From: Flavobacteriaceae bacterium
GTDB lineage: Bacteria > Bacteroidota > Bacteroidia > Flavobacteriales > Flavobacteriaceae
Assembly (NCBI GenBank): GCA_028284745.1
Contig: JANQRC010000001.1
Location: 1-60,519, forward strand
Direction of reading: 5' to 3'
DNA length: 60,519 nt
Part shown: piece by piece, positions 51,100 to 59,266 of the stretch
Layout: the number at the start of each line of letters is the position of its first letter
Position numbering within the stretch: position 1 is the stretch's first letter
Notes under the pieces: generated by a model
What the model was told of the DNA's origin: nothing
What the model saw: only the letters and a program-made list of their open reading frames with translations
The model's database searches: none
Made by a program: the position numbers and the translations under genes

Positions 51100-52134
51100 A
51101 TGTACACCTTTTTCTTGAAGCCCATTCTCTTTCTCTTCGACCCCGAGAAAGTGCATCACGTTACATTTTCACTCATCAGGCTTCTACATAAGCTTGGTCT
51201 TGGAGGGATCTTTCGAAGTATCTATCAGGTTGAAGACCCACGATTAGAACGTGATCTCTTTGGTTTGAAGTTTAAGAACCCAGTAGGTTTGGCCGCAGGT
51301 TTTGACAAGGATGCAAGATTGTTCAACGAACTATCAAACTTTGGCTTTGGTTTTATCGAAATAGGAACACTAACTCCCGAGCCTCAAGCAGGAAACCCCA
51401 AGAAGCGCTTGTTTCGTTTAAAAGCTGATGAGGCGATCATCAACAGAATGGGATTCAACAACGGAGGCGTAGCTGCTGCTGTAGCAAGATTGAAGAAGAA
51501 CAAAGGGGTTCTGATCGGTGGGAATATCGGTAAGAACAAAGCGACACCTAACAACGAGGCAGTTGAAGATTACAAAAAGTGCTTCCGTGTGTTGTTTGAC
51601 CATGTCGATTATTTTGTGGTGAACGTGAGCTCGCCCAACACAGCAGGGCTGCGCGAGTTGCAAGATAAAGAGCCACTTGCCCAACTGCTTCGAACGTTGA
51701 AGGAAGAAAACGAGGAGTTGTCACTTCGAGCGCTGCCTGGAGATCAAAAGCCGATCCTCTTGAAGATCGCACCAGACCTTACGGACGAACAACTTTTAGA
51801 CATCATCGCTATCGTTTCAGAGACCAAGATAGATGGGGTCATTGCCACGAATACTACTATTTCTAGAGAAGGACTTCGATCAGACAACAAAGAAGAAATG
51901 GGCGGCCTTAGTGGAAAGCCATTGACCAGGCGCTCTACAGAAGTGATTCGTTTTCTGTCGGAAGAGAGCAACAAGGCATTTCCGATCATTGGAGTAGGGG
52001 GAATTCACTCTGCACAAGACGCTATAGATAAAATTGAAGCCGGTGCTAGCTTAGTGCAACTATATACTGGGTTTGTTTATGAAGGACCAGCACTAGTGAA
52101 AGCCATCAACAAAAAGTTACTATCCCTTCAGTAG
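51100..52134 (+). CDS. pyrD: Quinone-dependent dihydroorotate dehydrogenase
   Basis: A 344-residue class 2 flavoenzyme that oxidises dihydroorotate to orotate at the inner membrane, using quinone. Family segments: [50 protein letters not shown], the catalytic Ser region [24 protein letters not shown] and [28 protein letters not shown]. The N-terminal helices ([23 protein letters not shown]) are the membrane-association domain of class 2. ATG 51100 is the family start. Its 3' end overlaps the convergent methyltransferase by 15 bases. Confidence 0.95.
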   Translation: MYTFFLKPILFLFDPEKVHHVTFSLIRLLHKLGLGGIFRSIYQVEDPRLERDLFGLKFKNPVGLAAGFDKDARLFNELSNFGFGFIEIGTLTPEPQAGNPKKRLFRLKADEAIINRMGFNNGGVAAAVARLKKNKGVLIGGNIGKNKATPNNEAVEDYKKCFRVLFDHVDYFVVNVSSPNTAGLRELQDKEPLAQLLRTLKEENEELSLRALPGDQKPILLKIAPDLTDEQLLDIIAIVSETKIDGVIATNTTISREGLRSDNKEEMGGLSGKPLTRRSTEVIRFLSEESNKAFPIIGVGGIHSAQDAIDKIEAGASLVQLYTGFVYEGPALVKAINKKLLSLQ

Positions 52135-53733
52135 ATGAATGCTTACGGTGGCCAAGTCTGAATTGGGAAACCTCACTTTATACGCTGGATCACTGACCAA
52201 GCCTGCCCTCTCAGCGATCTTTACAAACTCGTCCACTTCAACAATGTACTGATCCGAGTATCCATGTGTCGCATCATAGGCAGTAGCAGCAGTTTTGCCG
52301 ATGTTGGCAGCGGTCAACAATGGGGCTATCGTGTGAAGCTCAATGACCAGCAAGCCATACTTTTGCACATAGGGATACCATTTTTCGAGGTGTTCTTTCA
52401 GGTTTTGCAGCACCAGGTCATTACCGATTCGTTTCCCGCGGTATGCAAAGGCTCCCGTGGACCTACTGTGCGTTGAAGGCTCTTTTTTTGGGGATTCCCA
52501 GATACGATTGTGATCTAAGAATGTACGTACGTTGAGCAATTCGTGCAGGTCAATATTGTAATGCTCTTTCAGGTCTTGGTTCAAAAGCTGGGGATTTCCA
52601 ATATCTCCCCAGATCACTTTTGCCCATATATCGGCCTGGATGATATTGCTGCGGGTAACCTTCAATGCTGTCTGGTTATAATCCACACCTACCAAAAAGA
52701 GTGGGTATTCTTCAAGTACCTTTCCGCGTTTGGTACGGTTTTCAATAAGGTCGAAAAGATGGATCAAAAAAGCACCATTGCCACATCCCATATCTAAGAT
52801 CCCCTTGGGTTGCGCTGCGATAGGCTCTCTGTTGAAAATATCGATGATGATATCATCTATTCTGTTGAAGTAGGCGGCATGGGCACCGCCACTTCCCCAT
52901 ACATTCATCTCTCGGTCCACATGGATCTCTGCGGCATGTTCGGGGATGTCCCTTAAGATCGCCGGGTTTCCAAAAAGTAGGTCGTCTAATTTTCTTAATG
53001 TTGGAATGTATGATACCGTAACGCCGTATGCGCTGGCGCGCTTGGCAAAGAACAAGCCTTTTTCTGTGAACTGATACGTGTCGTTCTTTTTAGAAAACCA
53101 TTCCAAATGGTTTAGAAAACTTAAGATCTTGTCAAAGCTTTCGGGATCCTTATGATACTCCTCAGGTCTGAAGGAGGCTTCCATGAAATACTTGTGGAAC
53201 ATGCCGCCCATGCCTAAAAGTACTGTCGTTGGGCCAACAAGAATACCTTCTATGTGCTTTAAGACCTGTTGTTGTACACGCCTCACATTTTCGTCACCCG
53301 AAAAAGAAATCCCATAGTTGCGTATGTATGTGTCAAAGATCTTATCAAGTACTTGAAAAGGCTCCTTTTCAAACTTTCTAGGATGAAAATTAGCCGAAAA
53401 CTTCATGAGGTGCACCACATCCTCGTACAAGGGCATGTGATCGACAGCGATCTCGGTGAGCGCATTTGTAGCAATGGTCACTTCGTCCTTTTCATTATCA
53501 ACGATATGCGTCAACCAGCCTTGCGAAGCCAACACACGAAGCGCTACGTTCAAATATCCTTCATTGGCATCGAATTGGGTTGTGATCTGGGCAATTGAGC
53601 ATGTTTTTTCCTTCAAAAGAAAAGCCATCACTCCTTTCTTCAAAAGAGCATAAGCGGTGGGCGCGGTTACGATGCCATCGAGGTGGCTAAACAGGTCTGC
53701 ACGATACTGTTGTTTGGTTTCTTTAGAAAGCAT
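52120..53733 (-). CDS. Class I SAM-dependent methyltransferase with N-terminal helical domain
   Basis: A 537-residue protein. Residues about 1-200 form a helical, winged-helix-like domain ([50 protein letters not shown]), as in dimerising O-methyltransferases. The SAM motif is [20 protein letters not shown] (311-319 core) with acidic loop [16 protein letters not shown]. AprA-type methyltransferases share this layout, but a by-eye assignment is uncertain. Substrate is unknown. Start 53733 (MLSKETK) is preferred over 53757. Confidence 0.8.
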   Translation of the reverse strand: MLSKETKQQYRADLFSHLDGIVTAPTAYALLKKGVMAFLLKEKTCSIAQITTQFDANEGYLNVALRVLASQGWLTHIVDNEKDEVTIATNALTEIAVDHMPLYEDVVHLMKFSANFHPRKFEKEPFQVLDKIFDTYIRNYGISFSGDENVRRVQQQVLKHIEGILVGPTTVLLGMGGMFHKYFMEASFRPEEYHKDPESFDKILSFLNHLEWFSKKNDTYQFTEKGLFFAKRASAYGVTVSYIPTLRKLDDLLFGNPAILRDIPEHAAEIHVDREMNVWGSGGAHAAYFNRIDDIIIDIFNREPIAAQPKGILDMGCGNGAFLIHLFDLIENRTKRGKVLEEYPLFLVGVDYNQTALKVTRSNIIQADIWAKVIWGDIGNPQLLNQDLKEHYNIDLHELLNVRTFLDHNRIWESPKKEPSTHSRSTGAFAYRGKRIGNDLVLQNLKEHLEKWYPYVQKYGLLVIELHTIAPLLTAANIGKTAATAYDATHGYSDQYIVEVDEFVKIAERAGLVSDPAYKVRFPNSDLATVSIHLLKG

Positions 53734-53815
53734 TGGGCTTCTATTCCAGTGGATCACTAAAATACAGCTATTTTAAACAGTAGCGTAATGATCTATGTTA
53801 GCTTCTAGAAGAATT

Positions 53816-54730
53816 TCACTGGATGATCACTCGTCGGGTAGAGACAGCCTCATCATCAGAAGTGATCTGAAGCAAGTAAATGCCTGAAACTAATTGACTG
53901 AGGTCGATAGTTGCTTCGGTGGTGTTGTCAAGGTTTTTAGTTGAAACCAAACCACCCAACATGTTGTAGATCTTGGCATTGGAAAGTTGTGTGGTTCCTG
54001 GAGCATTGATCTTAAAGATGCCGTTGCTAGGATTGGGATATACTTCAAACCTATTTTCGGTAATATCTTCATTGCTTAAGACTGGTTTCAGTGCAATGGT
54101 CAGTGTTCCTACCTTTTCATTTGAAAATGGGATCACATTCTGCAGGCTTGATATAGGATCTGGGTCAGCGTCAGGCATATCACTAGAATTATAATGTGTG
54201 CCCAGGTCAGTCCCAGCATCGTAAGGATATAGGTCCATTGTGATAACGGGAATCCAATTACCTTGATCGTCTAGTAGTGAAATGCTATTGACCGCGATCA
54301 TCCAATCTGGGCTGGGCGCGATCATGGCGGCTAGGCTCAATAACGGATGATCAGCACTAACCAACACATCGCTCATGGTGGCCGTACCAATGGCGCCGAA
54401 AGGCGAGAAGGGGGCTCTTAACCATTGATCGGCGGTACTGGCATTGATGGCAGCAGTTACTTCGGCTTGAAAGTTCGTGTTGTCGCCCAATTCTGCAACA
54501 TCCTTGATGCCTGTTGTGGCCGGTTGTCCCATTTCTACGAAGACCACACTGCTGTTGTGGGTGGCACCTACCAGATCAGACCAATGTGCGCTGCCAGGGA
54601 AGTTTGGGTCAGGATGCGTGGCGTTGCTCCAAGTGCTGGTGAACGAAATGTCGTATTCAGCCGTAGATTGTGACATGCAGAGTTGAAGTGTTGTCAAGAA
54701 GAAAATACTGAGAAGTAGTTTTTTATTCAT
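53816..54730 (-). CDS. Spondin-domain protein with T9SS sorting tail
   Basis: A 304-residue secreted protein: signal peptide MNKKLLLSIFFLTTLQLCMSQ, a spondin N-type domain at about 25-195 (YDISFTSTWSNATHPDPNFPGSAHWSDLVG, SVVFVEMGQPATTGIKDVAELG, MIAVNSISLLDD), then a T9SS type A tail (FEVYPNPSNGIFKI ... GIYLLQITSD ... RRVIIQ). It is probably exported through the Por system and displayed on the surface, with a possible adhesion role. A second ATG two codons upstream (54736) is equally possible. Confidence 0.9.
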   Translation of the reverse strand: MNKKLLLSIFFLTTLQLCMSQSTAEYDISFTSTWSNATHPDPNFPGSAHWSDLVGATHNSSVVFVEMGQPATTGIKDVAELGDNTNFQAEVTAAINASTADQWLRAPFSPFGAIGTATMSDVLVSADHPLLSLAAMIAPSPDWMIAVNSISLLDDQGNWIPVITMDLYPYDAGTDLGTHYNSSDMPDADPDPISSLQNVIPFSNEKVGTLTIALKPVLSNEDITENRFEVYPNPSNGIFKINAPGTTQLSNAKIYNMLGGLVSTKNLDNTTEATIDLSQLVSGIYLLQITSDDEAVSTRRVIIQ

Positions 54731-54903
54731 GGTCATTGGATTGTTGTTAGATGTCTTTAGTTGAAAGCTTCAAGCAAAAAGTTTGAAGTTGCTTGTCGGG
54801 TTCTTAGATCATTTGGAACTTGGTTTTTTTGAGTTGCTTACAGCTTGCAGCTCACTACTACATAGTAATTCGTAATTTGTCATTCCTAATTGATGATTGA
54901 CAC

Positions 54904-55530
54904 GTGAATACAGAAGTGCTTATCTCATTTATAGTCGCATCCATGGCCCTCACCCTTTCACCTGGCCCTGATATTATTTATGTATTGTTGCAAAGTATTG
55001 CCCATGGGAAGAAATATGGCATCGCCATGGCCTTGGGGCTGGTCTCAGGGATCATCGTGCACACAATGCTTGTGGCCTTTGGGGCGTCTGCGATCATCAA
55101 ACAGAGCGACACGCTGTTTTTTATCATAAAACTGTTGGGAGCTTTGTACTTGTTCTATTTGGCATATAAGGTCTTCAAAGCCTCCTCAGAGTTAGATATT
55201 AGTGCTTCGGGTGTACCCAAGAAGGCCTTAAGTGCTTTGTACAAGCAGGGTTTTGTCATGAATGTGTTGAATCCGAAGGTCACCATCTTCTTCTTGGCAT
55301 TTTTTCCAGGCTTTCTGTTCAGTGAAGAGCTGAGCAATGAAAAACAATTCTTCGTATTGGGATCTCTATTCATGTTACAAGCCTTGTTGATTTTTTCATT
55401 GGTGAGTATCCTAGCTGGAAGAATATCATCCTACCTAAAACGACATCAGAATTTTGGAAATGTGATGAAATGGTTGCAAATCGTTGTGTTTGTGGGCATT
55501 GGTATCTTTATTCTCCTTTCAGAAAAATAG
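54904..55530 (+). CDS. LysE/RhtB-family amino-acid exporter
   Basis: A 208-residue inner-membrane exporter with six hydrophobic segments and the family motif LSPGPDIIYVLLQSIAHGKKYGIAMALGLVSG. FMLQALLIFSLVSI near the end matches the last helices. It exports amino acids or related small solutes; substrate is not determinable. GTG at 54904 is used; HMG-CoA lyase follows after 38 bases. Confidence 0.9.
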   Translation: MNTEVLISFIVASMALTLSPGPDIIYVLLQSIAHGKKYGIAMALGLVSGIIVHTMLVAFGASAIIKQSDTLFFIIKLLGALYLFYLAYKVFKASSELDISASGVPKKALSALYKQGFVMNVLNPKVTIFFLAFFPGFLFSEELSNEKQFFVLGSLFMLQALLIFSLVSILAGRISSYLKRHQNFGNVMKWLQIVVFVGIGIFILLSEK

Positions 55531-55568
55531 TGAGCGAAATCGTTTACGTTGGCTATCTTTGGCGGTAG

Positions 55569-56432
55569 ATGGAAACGGTAAAGCTCATCGAATGCCCAAG
55601 AGATGCTATGCAAGGCATCAAGCAGTTCATTCCAACAGAAAAGAAGGCACAGTACATACAGGCCTTGTTGCGTTGTGGCTTCGACACCATCGATTTCGGA
55701 AGTTTCGTTTCTCCAAAGGCCATTCCGCAAATGGTCGATACTGCCGAAGTGCTATCGCGTCTAGACCTTTCAAAGACCGAAAGCAAGTTGTTGGCCATTG
55801 TTGCCAATGTACGTGGTGCCAAGGATGCGAGTATGCATCCGCAGATCGATCACTTAGGATATCCGTTTTCGATCTCGGAGAACTTTCAAATGCGAAATAC
55901 ACATAGGACCATTGCACAATCCGTCGAGGTCTTACAGCAAATATTAGAGATCGCAGATGCCACAAACAAAGAAGTGGTGGCATATCTCTCGATGGGCTTT
56001 GGCAACCCGTACGGTGATCCTTGGAATGTAGAGGTCGTGGGGGAGTGGACAGAAAAGCTGGCGGGCATGGGCGTTAAGATCCTGTCGCTTTCTGATACCA
56101 TAGGAAGCTCTACCCCTGAAGTGATCGACTATCTTTTTGCGAATTTGATCCCCAAGTTTCCCCAGATAGAATTTGGAGCTCATTTGCACACCACACCCGC
56201 CAAATGGCACGAAAAGGTAAATGCGGCTTACAAGGCCGGTTGCCGACGTTTTGATGGAGCTATCCAAGGATTTGGTGGTTGCCCCATGGCCAAAGACGAA
56301 TTGACGGGCAACATGCCCACCGAACGCATGGCATCGTACTTTACAGCTGCCAAAGCTGATACGAACGTGAGTCCGATGCCCTTTGAAAGTGCCTATAACG
56401 AAGCGTCAAAGATCTTCCATCACTATCATTGA
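55569..56432 (+). CDS. Hydroxymethylglutaryl-CoA lyase
   Basis: A 287-residue TIM-barrel enzyme of the HMG-CoA lyase/isopropylmalate synthase family. It has the catalytic Arg-Asp in LIECPRDAMQGIKQFIP, the EVVAYLSMGFGNPYG segment, the metal HLHTTPAKW motif and the loop GFGGCPMAKDELTGNMPTE that carries the C-terminal catalytic Cys (GGCP). It cleaves HMG-CoA to acetyl-CoA and acetoacetate in leucine breakdown, which agrees with the leucine dehydrogenase 13 kb away. The gap to the next plus-strand gene is 419 bases and holds a truncated gene. Confidence 0.92.
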   Translation: METVKLIECPRDAMQGIKQFIPTEKKAQYIQALLRCGFDTIDFGSFVSPKAIPQMVDTAEVLSRLDLSKTESKLLAIVANVRGAKDASMHPQIDHLGYPFSISENFQMRNTHRTIAQSVEVLQQILEIADATNKEVVAYLSMGFGNPYGDPWNVEVVGEWTEKLAGMGVKILSLSDTIGSSTPEVIDYLFANLIPKFPQIEFGAHLHTTPAKWHEKVNAAYKAGCRRFDGAIQGFGGCPMAKDELTGNMPTERMASYFTAAKADTNVSPMPFESAYNEASKIFHHYH

Positions 56433-56507
56433 CCATCGGTTCCCTAATCCAAAGAGGTTCCGAATCCAGCGATAAGGGCCAAAGGTTATCAAAGTATCTG
56501 ACTTTAC

Positions 56508-56684
56508 TTAAGGTTGAATGTTGAAGTTGCCTGATCGAACAGTCAATATACCCCATAGTTCGATCGCCAAGCCCAAGATCGAGATCGGTGTCCAGGGAAA
56601 GTCAACAAGGAAATGGGCATCGATCACAAGAAAAATCAGTATTGCAGCCTGTAACGTGACAAGGATCAAAGATTTTGCGGACAT
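56508..56684 (-). pseudogene. Truncated isoprenylcysteine carboxyl methyltransferase-like fragment
   Basis: A 58-residue frame from MSAKSLILVTLQ to NFNIQP and a stop. The final ELWGILTVRSGNFNIQP is the family segment that in full-length ICMT-like membrane methyltransferases continues into the SAM-binding half (typically >100 further residues), which is missing here. It has two transmembrane segments. The sequence after the stop shows no continuing homologous frame by eye. It is probably a deletion remnant. Confidence 0.5.
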
Positions 56685-56749
56685 AGAACAAAAACACAAA
56701 GCCTTGTGATTTAGTACATTATGATTGTCCAAATGTTAAATCTTAAAAA

Positions 56750-56805
56750 TTATTTAAAATTAATCTAAATAAGTTTTGTTGGTGTCGTTCACAAAACTAC
56801 ATTTG
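56750..56805 (+). promoter_or_regulatory. Fur-like palindrome and consensus promoter for the DUF4856 operon
   Basis: TTATTTA (56750-56756) and its reverse complement TAAATAA (56766-56772) form a 7-9-7 palindrome, resembling iron-regulator boxes. It is followed at 56775 by TTTG and, after exactly 19 bases, a perfect TACATTTG (56798-56805). The start site should be near 56811. Repression by a Fur-type protein is inferred from the imelysin operon downstream. Confidence 0.7.
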
Positions 56806-56851
56806 CACCAACTAATCACAATTATTTATAATAAGTCCAAATACAATTATA

Positions 56852-58066
56852 ATGAGAAAATGTTTCTTCATTCCTATGGCACTTATCGCCACAGTGGCAA
56901 TCAGTTCATGTTCATCTGATGATGATACTATAGCAGACCAAGGGCCACAGATCGACAATCCAGTAACCTTCGTATTCGAGAGAAATGGTGAAAGTTCTGT
57001 GAACTTCAGTGGGCAAACCACAAGAGTCCTAATGGCTGAAGAGATCATAGATGCTTTAAAAGACAACAGTCTTGACGCAGATACGATCAATGCCATGTTC
57101 GCTCATGTTGAAGGTGCAGACGACTTTTCGGACCTTGAGTTGAATGCTTCCGATAAAAGCGTCCGTAGCAAGACGGCAGCGTCTAACGATTTTTTCTCCA
57201 ACAATGCTACAGACCAAGCGTTGATCCGTGCAGATTTTGAAGGATGGATACAAACCCAAGTAGACGAAGTTTACCCAAGATGGGGAGAACTCGCTTCGGC
57301 CGGTGTTGCAGGTCAGATTGCCGATGGGGCGTCTACACGCTACATTACGGGGAAAGGTTTGGAAATGAATCAAGTATTCAACAAATCGTTGATCGGTGGT
57401 TTGATGGTAGACCAGATACTGAACAACTACATCAGCAGCAATGTATTGGACAACTTTGAAGCTGCTAACGATTCGGAGACTTTGGTGGATGGAAAGAATT
57501 ATACAGACATGGAACACGATTGGGACGAGGCGTATGGCTATGCTTTTGGTACCGCTCAAGACCTTGCTGACCCAAGGCCGACCATTGGCGATGATGATAG
57601 TTTCTTGAACAAGTACATTGGCCGTGTTGAAGGTGATGAAGATTTTGCAGGGATCGCCGATGACATCTATCAAGCCTATAAATTAGGCCGTGCGGCTATC
57701 GTCGCAAAAGATTATACGGTACGCAATCAACAAGCAGAGATCCTAAGAGAGTTGATCTCTGAGGTGATCGGTGTCAGAGCTGTGTACTATCTACAACAAG
57801 GGAAGGCTGCCCTTGAGCAAGATGACCTTGGTGGTGGCTTCCATGACCTTTCTGAAGGATATGGTTTCATCTACAGCCTACAATTCACCAGACAACCCAA
57901 CTCAGAGGCACCTTACTTCACAAAAGCCGAGGTAGATGCCATGTTGGCAGACCTAATGGATGATGGAGAGAATGGCCTTTGGGATGTAACCTCTGAAACC
58001 TTAGATGCATTATCTAATACGATTGCTGCCGAATTTGATTTCACAGTTGCCCAGGCGGGAAACTAG
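56852..58066 (+). CDS. DUF4856 lipoprotein
   Basis: A 404-residue lipoprotein (lipobox VAISSC followed by SSDDD). The body (FVFERNGESSVNFSGQTTRVLMAEEI, then ADFEGWIQTQVDEV, GAVG-type helices and YGFIYSLQFTRQPN) is the DUF4856 family, which in Bacteroidota is coupled to imelysin and HTTM genes. It is helical and probably sits on the periplasmic or outer face. The operon begins behind a consensus promoter with a palindrome, suggesting metal-responsive expression. Confidence 0.9.
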   Translation: MRKCFFIPMALIATVAISSCSSDDDTIADQGPQIDNPVTFVFERNGESSVNFSGQTTRVLMAEEIIDALKDNSLDADTINAMFAHVEGADDFSDLELNASDKSVRSKTAASNDFFSNNATDQALIRADFEGWIQTQVDEVYPRWGELASAGVAGQIADGASTRYITGKGLEMNQVFNKSLIGGLMVDQILNNYISSNVLDNFEAANDSETLVDGKNYTDMEHDWDEAYGYAFGTAQDLADPRPTIGDDDSFLNKYIGRVEGDEDFAGIADDIYQAYKLGRAAIVAKDYTVRNQQAEILRELISEVIGVRAVYYLQQGKAALEQDDLGGGFHDLSEGYGFIYSLQFTRQPNSEAPYFTKAEVDAMLADLMDDGENGLWDVTSETLDALSNTIAAEFDFTVAQAGN

Positions 58067-58100
58067 GTCACATGGTTGGGTGTAATTTTTTTGAAAGTGA

Positions 58101-58140
58101 AAAGAGGTGGTGTTTCTGAGGAATTCCCACCTCTTTTTTT
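58101..58140 (+). terminator. Terminator-like hairpin between DUF4856 and imelysin genes
   Basis: AAAGAGGTGG (58101-58110) pairs with CCACCTCTTT (58127-58136) and is followed by four further T residues (T7 in total at 58134-58140). It lies between two genes expected to be co-regulated, so it may set a lower downstream level rather than separate them fully. Confidence 0.75.
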
Positions 58141-58183
58141 ACCTTTGCTACTCTTTTAATTAGAATAAATAAAAATAAAATAC

Positions 58184-59266
58184 ATGAAAAAGTTATTGGC
58201 GCTAAATGTTGTGGTCTTCTTCATTTTTGCCTGCTCCTCAAGCGATGATTCAGACCCAACACCCGCAGCCTTTGATCGAGGTGTCATGTTGGCCAATTGG
58301 GCAGACAATATCATCATTCCATCCTACGAGGCTTTTTCTTTAAGTTTGGACGACTTAGAGGCTGCATTTGGTAATTTCAACACGACAACAGACCAGACCA
58401 ACTTGGATGCCCTGCGTGCTGCATGGTTAGAGGCCTACATGGCTTGGCAATATGTTTCTATGTTCGAGACAGGCCCAGCAGAAACGATAGGATACCGTTC
58501 ACAGATGAACACATACCCTACAGATGTTCAGTTGATTTTAGACAACATTACCAATGGCGGATATGACTTTGCGCTACCGTCTAATCGAGATAGCAAAGGA
58601 TTTCCAGCTTTGGACTACCTCTTATATGGATCGGATAGTGACACGGCCATCGTGGATGCCTTTGACACGGCCCGATTAGCATATGTGCAAGACATCATAG
58701 ATGATATGCAAGCCAATACAGACCAAGTGCTTTCAGAATGGAATACTACGTATCGCGATGCGTTTGTGAACGATGACGGTTCTTCTGCTTCTGCTTCGAC
58801 TGATCGTATGGTAAACGATCTTATTTTCTATTATGAAAAGTTTTTAAGAGCCGGAAAGATAGGAATCCCTGCTGGTGTGTTCTCAAGCACTCAAGAGCCT
58901 ACCACGTTAGAAGCATATTACAATGGCGAAGTTTCTAACGAGCTCTTTCAAGAAGGATTGCAGGCTGTTCAGGATTTTTTCAACGGGAAGCATTTTGGTT
59001 CTTCTACAACAGGGGAAAGTTTAAGTTCGTACCTAGCAACCTTGGAACAACAGAGTCTACGTGATGATATCAACGCTCAGTTAACTACCAGCAGAACTGC
59101 TATAGAGAGTCTGGATTTCTTCCGTGTAGAATTGGAGACAAACAATCCTGCCGTAGACATGCTGGCCGCTTATGATGAGTTGCAAAAGGTAGTACCGCTA
59201 CTAAAAGTAGACATGGTCTCGGCGATGAGCATTCGTATAGACTTTGTAGATGCAGATGGCGATTAA
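58184..59266 (+). CDS. Imelysin-family lipoprotein (variant metal motif)
   Basis: A 360-residue lipoprotein (lipobox IFACSS; C17). The body matches imelysin-like proteins linked with iron uptake (LRAAWLEAYMAWQYVSMFETGPAE, then SKGFPALDYLLYG). The canonical GxHxxE motif is replaced by G-F-P-A-L-D (139-144), so the metal site differs. Late segment MVNDLIFYYEKFLRAGKIGIPAG is typical. It is expected to be exported and to bind a metal ligand at the outer surface or periplasm. HTTM gene overlaps it by one base (TAATG). Confidence 0.9.
   Translation: MKKLLALNVVVFFIFACSSSDDSDPTPAAFDRGVMLANWADNIIIPSYEAFSLSLDDLEAAFGNFNTTTDQTNLDALRAAWLEAYMAWQYVSMFETGPAETIGYRSQMNTYPTDVQLILDNITNGGYDFALPSNRDSKGFPALDYLLYGSDSDTAIVDAFDTARLAYVQDIIDDMQANTDQVLSEWNTTYRDAFVNDDGSSASASTDRMVNDLIFYYEKFLRAGKIGIPAGVFSSTQEPTTLEAYYNGEVSNELFQEGLQAVQDFFNGKHFGSSTTGESLSSYLATLEQQSLRDDINAQLTTSRTAIESLDFFRVELETNNPAVDMLAAYDELQKVVPLLKVDMVSAMSIRIDFVDADGD

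Noticed and set aside
56440..56480. GGTTCC-AATCC sequence resembling a tRNA T-arm
   Set aside because: No acceptor stem, anticodon arm or D-arm could be assembled around it.
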